The position numbers were made by a program, and so were the translations under genes. Positions 57,081 through 64,000 of a stretch of DNA of 64,000 bases are shown piece by piece; positions within the stretch are counted from its first letter, which is position 1, and every line of letters starts with the position of its first letter. The stretch is from Pseudomonas sp. DNDY-54. GTDB taxonomy: Bacteria > Pseudomonadota > Gammaproteobacteria > Pseudomonadales > Pseudomonadaceae. Location of the stretch: NCBI RefSeq assembly GCF_019880365.1, contig NZ_CP082271.1:2108001-2172000 (forward strand), given 5' to 3'. The notes beneath the pieces are model-generated. The model was not told the DNA's origin, made no database searches, and saw only the letters and a list, made by a program, of their open reading frames with translations.

Positions 57081-58631
57081 TTAGGAAACAGCATTGGCTT
57101 GGCGCCGCATGCCCAGCAATTGCTGGTACAACCGGTCATAGGGTTCGATTGCGTGGCTCCAGAAAAACCCACCGCTCATGGCGCGGCAGCGCATCGCATT
57201 AAGTAATTTTGGATTCTGATGAACGTACAAGGCTCGCTCCACGGCGCCGCGATAGCTCTCGACCGTGGCCTCGTTGAAGAGGAAGCCGGTAACGCCATCG
57301 TCGATGCTGTCGGCGAGCCCGCCAGTGCGGTGAGCGATGGGCAATGAGGCGAAGCGTTGGGCGTACATCTGGCTCAGGCCGCACGGCTCGTAGCGCGACG
57401 GCATGAGCAGAAAGTCGCTGCCGGCAAAAAGTCGGCGTGCATCGGTTTCGTTGAAGCCGATGTGCGCGCCAACACGGCCCGGGAATCGCTCGGCGAGGCG
57501 CCGCACTTCATCTTCGATGTGAGGTTCGCCACGGCCGAGAATGGCCAGTTGTCCGCCACGCGCGACGATGGTCTCGGCGATTGCGATGGTCAGGTCGATC
57601 CCTTTTTGATGCACGAGGCGCGAGACGACCGAAAACAACGGACCGTTGCCAGCCTCCAGACCGAATAGCTCACGGACATGTTCAGCATTGGCTTGTTTGC
57701 CCGACCAGTCATTAGGGCTGAACGGGCTGACGAGGTGTGAGCAGCTCTGCGGCTCCCAACTCTCGTCAATGCCGTTGAGCAAGCCGCTGAGCATGCCCTG
57801 ACGGGCCTTCATGCTCAGGAAGCCCTCCATGCCGCAGCCAAACTCCGGCGTGGTGATCTCGCGCGCATAGGTCGCACTGACCGTGGTCACATGCTGCGCG
57901 TAGGCAATGCCGGCCTTGAGCAGCGACAGCGCGCCGTAGAATTCCATACGCTCGGGCCCGCAGCCTTCCAGCGGAATCCCCAGCGAGCGCCGCAGGCTCA
58001 TGTCTATGTTGCCCTGGTACGCCAGGTTATGAATGGTGAACACACACGGCGTGTTGAGGCCACGCCAGTGCATATAGGCAGGCGTCAGGCCGGTCGGCCA
58101 GTCATGGGCGTGGACCAGGTCAGGAACCCAGCGAATCCCCGCGGTACCCGCGGCGATATCCGCTGCAGCCATGCACAGGCGAGCAAAGCGAACCGGATTG
58201 TCCGGCCAATCCACGCCGTGTTCATCGCCGTAAGGCAGACCATCGCGGTCATAGAGCTCGGGGCAGATCAACACGTAAATGATCAGGCCATCCGGCATAT
58301 CGAGGCGACCTACTCGACAAGACGGCAGATCGCCGTGCGAAAGCACGCTGCCGACAATACGAATGGACTCGGCATGCTGCATGACCTGGGCATAGCCAGG
58401 GATCAGCACCCGCACGTCGTGCAGCTCGCTCAACGCCCTGGGCAGCGCGGCAGAGACGTCGGCCAACCCTCCGGTCTTGACCAAATCGGTCAGTTCCGAC
58501 GTCACAAAGAGAATCTTCTTCTTGTCGTCCTGCGTAGTGCGAAGTTGCAGCACTGGCCGTTCGACGGATTTGTCTGGACGAAGCGGTGCGTTCAGACGGG
58601 CAGGCCGGGTGTTCACTGCGGCGATACTCAT
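57081..58631 (-). CDS. glgA: Glycogen (starch) synthase GlgA (GT5)
   Basis: 516-residue glucosyltransferase that elongates alpha-1,4-glucan from NDP-glucose. The nucleotide-sugar loop KTGGLADVSAALPRAL is present, after a ~65-residue N-terminal extension not seen in E. coli GlgA. Conserved HAHDWPTGL and the late EPCGLSQMYAQRFASLPIAHRTGGLADSI segment are intact. The ATG at 58631 has GGGGA upstream; a longer frame to 58727 is less likely. It is first of the - strand operon. No glgC is near, so the source of ADP-glucose is not evident. Confidence 0.93.
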   Translation of the reverse strand: MSIAAVNTRPARLNAPLRPDKSVERPVLQLRTTQDDKKKILFVTSELTDLVKTGGLADVSAALPRALSELHDVRVLIPGYAQVMQHAESIRIVGSVLSHGDLPSCRVGRLDMPDGLIIYVLICPELYDRDGLPYGDEHGVDWPDNPVRFARLCMAAADIAAGTAGIRWVPDLVHAHDWPTGLTPAYMHWRGLNTPCVFTIHNLAYQGNIDMSLRRSLGIPLEGCGPERMEFYGALSLLKAGIAYAQHVTTVSATYAREITTPEFGCGMEGFLSMKARQGMLSGLLNGIDESWEPQSCSHLVSPFSPNDWSGKQANAEHVRELFGLEAGNGPLFSVVSRLVHQKGIDLTIAIAETIVARGGQLAILGRGEPHIEDEVRRLAERFPGRVGAHIGFNETDARRLFAGSDFLLMPSRYEPCGLSQMYAQRFASLPIAHRTGGLADSIDDGVTGFLFNEATVESYRGAVERALYVHQNPKLLNAMRCRAMSGGFFWSHAIEPYDRLYQQLLGMRRQANAVS

Positions 58632-58925
58632 AAGCTTTTCCCCAAGTGGCCGGCGTTTTCGCGTCGAGCCAGCCACAAGCACGTTGTTTCCACGCAGCGC
58701 CTCTCTAGGGCTGCGAACCATGAGCACGACAAGAATGATTTTAGATTGGAGCCGCTTGCTATGCGGCGTAGAGCTGCGTTGGCCCTACCTTGGAAATGAC
58801 CGGACCGCTGTGAATTAGTTCTCAGTTTCTGATGGAATCCACGAGCGGGAACTTTGCTCGTACAGGCCGGTTCCGAAAATTGACTGAATCGAGGTGTTTC
58901 CCCGCCGGTAGTCGGAGTCCAGACC
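58632..58925. promoter_or_regulatory. Divergent glgA / pncC region with AlgU-like promoter at 58849-58876
   Basis: 294 bp with no supported gene. On the + strand GAACTT (58849-58854), a 17-bp spacer and TCCGA (58872-58876) match the AlgU consensus, 49 bp before the amidase ATG. On the - strand a poorer GAACTA-N16-TCATT pair could serve glgA. A 33-codon frame beginning near 58720 lacks a ribosome site and was not called. Confidence 0.45.
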
Positions 58926-59426
58926 ATGCAAGACCTTGCTGAAATCGTGCAGTTTTTAAGCGACAAAAAGATGAAATTAACCACGGCCGAATCCTGCACC
59001 TGCGGACTGATGGCCTCGCTACTGGGCGACATCCCGGGCTGCGGCCGCGTGCTCGACAGCGGCTTCGTCGTGTACTCGCCAAAAGCTAAGAATCGGCTGC
59101 TCCATGTCAGTTTCGAAACCATCGAGACTTTCGGCCTCACCAGCGAGGAGGTCGCCACCGAGATGGCGGTCGGTGCGCTCAATGCCAGCGTCGCGGATAT
59201 CGCCATCGCCAACACGGGGGTTGCGGACGACAGTGAAGAGGACCCCGGCGGCACGCAGTGTTATGCCTTCGCACTGATGCAAGGCGAACGCCAGGTCAGC
59301 ATCAGCGAGACGGTGCAGTTCGAAGGGGACCGGGTGCAGATCCGCAAGCAGGCCGCTCGCTACGGGCTTGAGCAACTGCCTTCCAAGTACGAGCAGCTGT
59401 TACGCAAACTGGCCGAGCACGATTGA
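58926..59426 (+). CDS. pncC: Nicotinamide-nucleotide amidase, CinA C-terminal domain (PncC type)
   Basis: 166-residue stand-alone CinA C-terminal domain that deamidates NMN to NaMN. Motifs: LTTAESCTCGLMASLL, GSGF-like VLDSGFVVYSPKAKNRLL, and IANTGVADDSEEDPGGTQCYAFAL. No N-terminal MoCF-like domain. Pseudomonads usually carry another cinA next to recA, so this is probably a second copy; the divergent orientation to glgA and the AlgU-like promoter suggest stress expression. Confidence 0.87.
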   Translation: MQDLAEIVQFLSDKKMKLTTAESCTCGLMASLLGDIPGCGRVLDSGFVVYSPKAKNRLLHVSFETIETFGLTSEEVATEMAVGALNASVADIAIANTGVADDSEEDPGGTQCYAFALMQGERQVSISETVQFEGDRVQIRKQAARYGLEQLPSKYEQLLRKLAEHD

Positions 59427-59519
59427 TAAGGAGGTGGGTGCGCAGCCGGCCTTGGCGCGCACCGAGAGGTGAACATGTCGCTGCCCTGCGCCCTGTTTTG
59501 CGGCGGTGCGGGGCACACC

Positions 59520-59535
59520 AAACGCGATCGCGTTT
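59520..59535. repeat. 16-bp perfect palindrome at the convergent pncC/mscS 3' ends
   Basis: AAACGCGATCGCGTTT is perfectly self-complementary and overlaps the TAA stop of the channel gene. It may act as a weak bidirectional terminator or a protein site; no further evidence. Confidence 0.5.
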
Positions 59536-60709
59536 ATACCGGTGGCTGACGCTCGGGCTCCACGCGGTCCGGCACCGATGTGTCGATGGGCGTCTTCTGC
59601 CCGACGCTGAGGTCCGCTCGCAGCATGGGCAGGCAGTGCGGGAACTGCCGCTGTATGAAGCCAATCAGGTTTTCCCGCAGGTGGCAGCGTAGGTCCCAGT
59701 TGCGTGAGGAATCGGGCGAGCTGACCAGTACCCGCAGCTGAATGGACTTCTCGCTGGTATCGGTCACCTGCAGGACAATGACGCGCCCGTCCCACAGGTC
59801 CGGGACCTCCACACACAGTCGCCGTAGCTCCTCGCGCAGCGGCTCCAGCGGCAACGAGTAGTCCACCCAGAAGAAAACCGAGCCGATGATGCTGGAGTTT
59901 CGGCGGGTCCAGTTCTGGAACGGTTTTTCAATGAAGTATTGCAACGGCACTACCAGCCGACGGTCGTCCCATATCCGCACGATGACGTACGTGCCGGTGA
60001 TTTCCTCAATCCGGCCCCATTCATTCTCGACAATCACCACGTCGTCCAGGCGGATGGGTTGGGTGATCGCGATCTGAATCCCGGCGATGAGATTAGCCAG
60101 GACGGGGCGGGCAGCGAAACCGACCGCGAGACCGGCGAGGCCGGCGGAGGCGAGCAGGCTGGCACCGAACTGGCGAGCTGCCGGAAATGTCATCAGCATC
60201 GCGGCCGCACCGATCAGCAAGACAAAGAAGCTCAGCGTCCGCAGCAACACCCGCGATTGGGTCTGGATCTGCCGCGCACGCAGGTTGTCGGTGATGTCTA
60301 CCGGATTCTTCAGCCGCACGAACTGCTCGACGCTCCGCAGCAGGCGCATCGCCAACCAGGTGAAACACCCGATGATCAGTAGCGTCGTGATGCGACGCGT
60401 CGCGCCTATCAACACGAGATCGTCGCTCGCAGCCGTCAGAACGGTCTGCAGGCCGAGCAAGGGCAACAAGATGCGGATCGGTTTTTCCAGTTGCTCGGAT
60501 ACGGCCTTGGTGAAGAGAAATCCGCGGCCCAATCGCAACATCACCGCCGTCAACACGCGACCGAACACACTTAGCAAGACCACGACGAAGGACGCCGCCA
60601 TCAGGGTGCGCAGGGCCGGCTCAGTTATGTGGTTTTCCCATTGCAGGAGAAAGTCGAGGGGTCCGATAACGTATCTCCGCTCAGATGATTGCAACCAAAT
60701 GACTGACAA
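59534..60709 (-). CDS. MscS-family small-conductance mechanosensitive channel
   Basis: 391-residue membrane protein with about four to five N-terminal transmembrane helices and the MscS pore/beta region: ASAGLAGLAVGFAARPVLANLIAG (pore helix) and PIRLDDVVIVENEWGRIEEITGTYVIVRIWDDRRLVVPLQYF. The cytoplasmic domain follows and the C-terminus is basic/proline-rich. It releases osmolytes upon hypo-osmotic shock, fitting the trehalose context. The start is uncertain: the longest frame uses TTG at 60709 without a clear RBS, and a second TTG 15 bp later is possible. Confidence 0.85.
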   Translation of the reverse strand: MSVIWLQSSERRYVIGPLDFLLQWENHITEPALRTLMAASFVVVLLSVFGRVLTAVMLRLGRGFLFTKAVSEQLEKPIRILLPLLGLQTVLTAASDDLVLIGATRRITTLLIIGCFTWLAMRLLRSVEQFVRLKNPVDITDNLRARQIQTQSRVLLRTLSFFVLLIGAAAMLMTFPAARQFGASLLASAGLAGLAVGFAARPVLANLIAGIQIAITQPIRLDDVVIVENEWGRIEEITGTYVIVRIWDDRRLVVPLQYFIEKPFQNWTRRNSSIIGSVFFWVDYSLPLEPLREELRRLCVEVPDLWDGRVIVLQVTDTSEKSIQLRVLVSSPDSSRNWDLRCHLRENLIGFIQRQFPHCLPMLRADLSVGQKTPIDTSVPDRVEPERQPPV

Positions 60710-60754
60710 GGGGCAGGCAAGTTCAGGCTCAACGTGCTGTCAGTCGGATCTGCG

Positions 60755-60781
60755 GAACTCCCATCGGTGGCCCTTTTCACA
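60755..60781 (+). promoter_or_regulatory. AlgU-like promoter upstream of the DUF892 gene
   Basis: GAACTC (60755-60760), a 16-bp spacer and TCACA (60777-60781) resemble the sigma-22 consensus, 53 bp before the ATG at 60834. Confidence 0.4.
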
Positions 60782-60833
60782 TTTAACAAGGGGCATGACC
60801 CCATTCGCTATCTGACACGATGGGAGACACGAG

Positions 60834-61364
60834 ATGCAAAGCGCACAAACTGGAAATGATGTCCGCATTGAACGTTTGATCGAATGGCTGCGTGATGCCC
60901 ATGCGATGGAGGCCCAGGCCGAAACCATGCTCAACAAGCAGGCGAGTCGTATCGAGCATTATCCGGAGCTCAAAGCACGGATCGAGCAGCACATCACCGA
61001 GACTCAAAACCAGGCCAAGCTAATCGAAGGGTGCCTGCAGCGGTACGACAAATCGTATTCGGGCTTCAAGGACCTGGGCGGCAAGATGATGGCGATGGGG
61101 CAGGCCATGGGCGGGATGATGGTCAATGACGAGATTGTCAAAGGCGCGCAGATGGGTTACGTCTTTGAAAACCTCGAAATCGCTTCGTACGAGATTCTGA
61201 TTGCGGCAGCCAAGGCCGTCGGCGATACCCAGACCGAGGAAGTTTGCACCCGTATTCTGGCTGAGGAAGTTGCCATGGCCGATTGGATGTGCAGCCATCT
61301 CGCCGAACTGACGCAGGCTTACCTAACCCGGGCACAGGCGCCGAACACTGAGGCCAAGCGCTGA
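60834..61364 (+). CDS. DUF892 (YciF/YciE-like) ferritin-superfamily protein
   Basis: 176-residue all-helical protein. Glu/His residues in LRDAHAMEAQAETMLNKQ, RIEQHITETQNQAKLIE, ENLEIASYEILIAAAKA and ILAEEVAMADWM give the spacing of a ferritin-like di-metal centre. Members are strongly induced by osmotic and envelope stress; the biochemical role is unclear. An AlgU-like promoter lies upstream. It is convergent with the DUF1652 gene. Confidence 0.87.
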   Translation: MQSAQTGNDVRIERLIEWLRDAHAMEAQAETMLNKQASRIEHYPELKARIEQHITETQNQAKLIEGCLQRYDKSYSGFKDLGGKMMAMGQAMGGMMVNDEIVKGAQMGYVFENLEIASYEILIAAAKAVGDTQTEEVCTRILAEEVAMADWMCSHLAELTQAYLTRAQAPNTEAKR

Positions 61365-61378
61365 TCGAGATGCCCTAT

Positions 61379-61402
61379 GCCGAACGGTCGTTACCGTTCG
61401 GC
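61379..61402. terminator. Hairpin between convergent DUF892 and DUF1652 genes
   Basis: Perfect 10-bp stem GCCGAACGGT (61379-61388) / ACCGTTCGGC (61393-61402) with a CGTT loop. The TAA stop of the DUF1652 gene (61391-61393) is inside it. There is no strong U-run on either strand. Confidence 0.55.
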
Positions 61403-61672
61403 GACTTCGGCAGGATTGGGCGAGGCCATCAGGCCGCCACGCGTGGCATATAGCTCGAACCGCAGCTCCTGGGCGAGCCGGACCAGATTCGCCGCGTCGC
61501 GGCACTGTTCGTCGGTGATACCGAGCACCGTAAGTTCCTCACCGTCGAGATGCTCTTCGTAGAGTCGAACGGTGACGCGGCTATCTTCCTGGGCGCGGCA
61601 GTCGCAACGGAACGGATGAAGGTAATCGCGAAGGATGTTTTCTATCGTCAGCAGAGGTAGACGTGAAGCCAT
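61391..61672 (-). CDS. DUF1652 protein
   Basis: 93-residue cytoplasmic protein typical of pseudomonads: IENILRDYLHPFRCDCRAQ, then SRVTVRLYEEHLDGEELTVLGI and LVRLAQELRFELYA. Function unknown. The ATG at 61672 has GGAGGAAGGA immediately upstream, so the longer frame to 61852 is rejected. Confidence 0.8.
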   Translation of the reverse strand: MASRLPLLTIENILRDYLHPFRCDCRAQEDSRVTVRLYEEHLDGEELTVLGITDEQCRDAANLVRLAQELRFELYATRGGLMASPNPAEVAER

Positions 61673-61945
61673 GATCCTTCCTCCCATCGTCAATCCACAA
61701 TTCGCGAGGCCGCTCGCGGTCAGGTGCCGCGGCGTTGCACGTGCGACACCTTTCAACGCTAGCAGGACCTGCCTCGTTGTAAATACCGCTTTGTCGCTGT
61801 CTGTTGGCGGCAAAGGCACGTCAGAACAGTCCGCCGTCACGCTTCCAATCAAAGGTTCAACTTCATGGCGAGCCGCAATCAGCCGCAGGCTGGGCGATTG
61901 CCGTTTCGGTCGTCACGGCCGTTTATTAGGAGAAGGGGTCCAGCG
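61673..61945. other. Intergenic region between DUF1652 and the secreted protein
   Basis: 273 bp in which both divergent promoters should lie. I see no clear -35/-10 pair, repeat or small gene here. Confidence 0.4.
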
Positions 61946-62263
61946 ATGAAATCAGTCCTTACCTTTGCATTCGCGAGCGTTATGGCAACTTCGGCGTTTG
62001 CTCAATGGCCGGCCGGCACACCCGAGGATGAGCGCGGTGCGCGCCCCAGTCCAATGGGCAACCCGACGCCGCAGGAAACCCTCGAAACGCACAAGGATAG
62101 CCAGGGCCGTACGGTCACTGAAGACGGTGATCTGGTTGCCACGCCGCCCAATACCGAGGGTGAATCCGATCCGGACGTGGAGGACCCATCGGTTCGTCCG
62201 GGGCGGCACTCCAGCCATGGTGGGCCGACAGATTCTGCATCGGACCCGGGTTCGCTCGAATAA
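61946..62263 (+). CDS. Small secreted, acidic/proline-rich protein of unknown function
   Basis: 105 residues. A clear signal peptide (MKSVLTFAFASVMATSAFA) precedes a mature part of ~86 residues starting QWPAGTPEDERGARPSP, rich in Pro, Asp, Glu, Ser and Thr and without Cys, which is expected to be disordered. I recognise no family. AAGGGG lies ten bases before the ATG at 61946; the upstream in-frame extension lacks an RBS. It is 46 bp before ligD on the same strand. Confidence 0.7.
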   Translation: MKSVLTFAFASVMATSAFAQWPAGTPEDERGARPSPMGNPTPQETLETHKDSQGRTVTEDGDLVATPPNTEGESDPDVEDPSVRPGRHSSHGGPTDSASDPGSLE

Positions 62264-62309
62264 AAGCTCGCCCGGCCCGCTTGAACGTCGCGTAATAGGA
62301 GCTCGCAGC

Positions 62310-64000
62310 ATGGCCCTCGACGAATACAACAGAAAGCGCGACTTCGCGGCGACGCCCGAACCTGGCGGCGACGCCAAGCCGAGGGCCAAGCGCGATAAGA
62401 GCCAGGCGCTGCAGTACTGTATCCAGAAGCACGATGCGTCGAGGCTGCATTACGATTTTCGCCTCGAGCTCGACGGCACGCTCAAGAGCTGGGCAGTGCC
62501 GAAAGGCCCGTCGCTCGACCCAAAATCGCGTCGGCTGGCGGTACACGTCGAAGATCATCCGCTGGACTATGCGACCTTTGAAGGCACCATCCCGGCGGGG
62601 CACTACGGGGCGGGGGATGTAATCGTCTGGGATCGCGGTATCTGGATCCCTCAGGGTGACCCGCACGAAGGCTATCGCAAAGGCAAACTCAAGTTCGCCT
62701 TGGAGGGCGAAAAGCTCAGTGGAACCTGGAACCTCGTCCGCACCCGTATGGACGGCGGCAAGGAACAGTGGTTTCTGATCAAGTCGAACGATGAAGCAGC
62801 ACGGCCGGAGCAGGAATACGAGATCGTCAAGGAACAACCGGACAGCGTGCTCAGTGACCGTACGCTGATCCCACGTAAGCGCGGCAAGGCAAAGCTCGAA
62901 GTCGACGCCAAGCCGGTCAAAGCTCCGGCGGCTCGCAGCCGTAAAAAAGCTGAGAAAGCGACGCTATCCGGGGCCAAGCCCGCGCCGTTGCCCGACAGCA
63001 TCAAGCCGCAGCTGGCGACCCTTGTCGAGTCGGTCCCCGACGGCGACTGGCGCTACGAGGTTAAGTTCGACGGTTACCGGATCATGGCGCGGATCGAATC
63101 CGGCAAGGTGCAATTGTTCACACGTAACGGCCACGACTGGACGGCAAAAATGCCGCAGCAGGCCGAGGCGCTTGCGGCTCTTGGGCTGGAGTCGGCCTGG
63201 CTCGACGGAGAAGTCGTGGTGCCTAACGAGGAGGGCACGCCGGATTTTCAGGCCCTGCAAAACGCCTTCGAAGTCGGGCGTAGCGGTTCCATCGTCTACT
63301 ACCTGTTCGACCTTCCTTATCTCAATGGCATGGACCTGAGAGAGGTGCCGCTGGAAGAGCGTCGGGCGGCGCTGAGCCAAGTGTTGGAAACCAACGACAA
63401 TGACCTGCTGCGTTTTTCCGCCGACTTCAGCGAGGAACCGGAAAGCATGCTGGAAAGCGCCTGCCAGATGAAGCTGGAAGGCCTTATTGGCAAGCGCGCC
63501 GGCAGCACTTACGTCTCCAAGCGAAGCAGCAGCTGGGTGAAGATCAAGTGCAAGAACCGTCAGGAGTTCATCATCGTCGGCTACACCGATCCCAAGGGTG
63601 CGCGCAGCGGCTTTGGTGCATTGTTGCTGGGTCTGCATGATGAAAAAGGTGAACTGCGGTATGCCGGCAAGGTGGGTACCGGTTTCAATCAAGCGACGCT
63701 AAAAAGCCTGCACGCCAAGCTCAAGCCATTAGAAGTCGACAAGCACCCGCTGGCCAAGGCACCACCCGCCGCAGATGTGCGGGGCGCGCACTGGCTCAAG
63801 CCGGACCTGATGTGTGAAGTGGCGTTCGCGGAAATGACCCGTCAGGGCGTGATTCGCCACTCCGTGTTTCACGGATTGCGTGCTGACAAGCCTGCCAAGG
63901 CGATTACCCATGAGCGTCCGGCAAAAGCGGCAAAACCAGCCGCCGGCTCCGGAAAGTCTGCTGGCAAGAACGCGGTCAGCGCCGGTGGCAAGATCAAGAT
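62310..64000 (+). CDS. ligD: ATP-dependent DNA ligase LigD: phosphoesterase and ligase domains, truncated by window end
   Basis: 563 complete codons are visible, with no stop before the window ends. Residues ~30-190 are the 3'-phosphoesterase domain (CIQKHDASRLHYDFRLELDG, VEDHPLDYATFEGTIPAGHYGAG). A Lys/Ala-rich linker leads to the ligase domain with the adenylation motif YEVKFDGYRIMAR, AWLDGEVVV, EGLIGKRAGSTYVSKR and WVKIKCKNRQEF, and an OB fold. The final linker (rich in K, A, G) and the last residues GGKIKI resemble the start of a POL domain. The ATG has GGAG nine bases upstream. It is the end-joining ligase partner of Ku at 22292. Confidence 0.94.
   Translation, partial: MALDEYNRKRDFAATPEPGGDAKPRAKRDKSQALQYCIQKHDASRLHYDFRLELDGTLKSWAVPKGPSLDPKSRRLAVHVEDHPLDYATFEGTIPAGHYGAGDVIVWDRGIWIPQGDPHEGYRKGKLKFALEGEKLSGTWNLVRTRMDGGKEQWFLIKSNDEAARPEQEYEIVKEQPDSVLSDRTLIPRKRGKAKLEVDAKPVKAPAARSRKKAEKATLSGAKPAPLPDSIKPQLATLVESVPDGDWRYEVKFDGYRIMARIESGKVQLFTRNGHDWTAKMPQQAEALAALGLESAWLDGEVVVPNEEGTPDFQALQNAFEVGRSGSIVYYLFDLPYLNGMDLREVPLEERRAALSQVLETNDNDLLRFSADFSEEPESMLESACQMKLEGLIGKRAGSTYVSKRSSSWVKIKCKNRQEFIIVGYTDPKGARSGFGALLLGLHDEKGELRYAGKVGTGFNQATLKSLHAKLKPLEVDKHPLAKAPPAADVRGAHWLKPDLMCEVAFAEMTRQGVIRHSVFHGLRADKPAKAITHERPAKAAKPAAGSGKSAGKNAVSAGGKIK

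Noticed and set aside
58720..58821. 33-codon frame between glgA and pncC
   Set aside because: No Shine-Dalgarno, no recognisable features, and it lies in the presumed promoter region of both genes.

Overview
This 64 kb window is high-GC DNA from a member of the Pseudomonadaceae. The closest fit I recognise is the Pseudomonas/Stutzerimonas (P. stutzeri) group. The evidence is a complete mexS-mexT-mexEF-oprN efflux locus with the classic gene order, a MuxABC-OpmB-type pump, a DUF1652 protein, a selenocysteine formate dehydrogenase operon with fdhE, and the pseudomonad glgE-treS-glgB / glgX-treY-malQ-treZ-glgA block. Genes are tightly packed with many 4-bp ATGA overlaps. I see no insertion sequence, prophage, CRISPR array, tRNA or rRNA.

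Layout. (1) 0-2 kb: the tail of a SAF-domain protein and a MurJ/MviN-type flippase. (2) 2.2-11.2 kb: muxABC-opmB-type RND efflux operon on the + strand. (3) 11.2-12.7 kb: a small membrane protein and an orphan TRAP solute-binding protein. (4) 12.8-21.3 kb: oprN-mexF-mexE and mexT on the - strand, with mexS divergent on the + strand. Two candidate MexT boxes and a REP-like repeat cluster lie between the genes. (5) 21.4-24.2 kb: an SDR - Ku - stand-alone LigD-type polymerase operon whose leader hides the first Shine-Dalgarno in a hairpin. (6) 24.4-30.0 kb: fdnGHI-fdhE. fdnG is read through an in-frame TGA (Sec198) with a SECIS hairpin, so ordinary gene calling splits it. (7) 30.5-38.2 kb: glgE, treS-maltokinase fusion and glgB. 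(8) 38.3-43.6 kb: ybhN-clsB-ybhP, a DUF72 gene and a zinc dehydrogenase. (9) 43.9-47.5 kb: a LysR/ygiD divergent pair, DUF2218, cytochrome b561 and an M23 peptidase. (10) 47.8-58.6 kb: glgA-treZ-malQ-treY-DUF2934-glgX on the - strand. (11) 58.9-64.0 kb: PncC-type amidase, MscS channel, DUF892 ferritin-like protein, DUF1652 protein, a small secreted protein, and the first two domains of LigD running off the end.

How the genes work together. Regions 7 and 10 hold a nearly complete trehalose / alpha-glucan cycle. GlgA and GlgE elongate glucan, GlgB branches it, GlgX debranches it, MalQ reshuffles maltodextrins, TreY and TreZ release trehalose, and TreS-Mak converts trehalose via maltose to maltose-1-phosphate for GlgE. 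No glgC or glgP is visible. Neighbouring genes (Ku/LigD end joining, cardiolipin synthase, MscS, DUF892, SDR) fit a desiccation, osmotic and DNA-damage stress island. Three of them carry AlgU (sigma-22)-like promoter matches upstream. The formate dehydrogenase feeds electrons from periplasmic formate into the membrane quinone pool.

Most attention-worthy: the Sec-containing FdnG missed by ordinary ORF calling, the hairpin-masked SDR-ku-polymerase operon together with a separate LigD, paired MexT-box candidates, shared AlgU-like promoters, and an unlisted 54-residue gene upstream of glgE.
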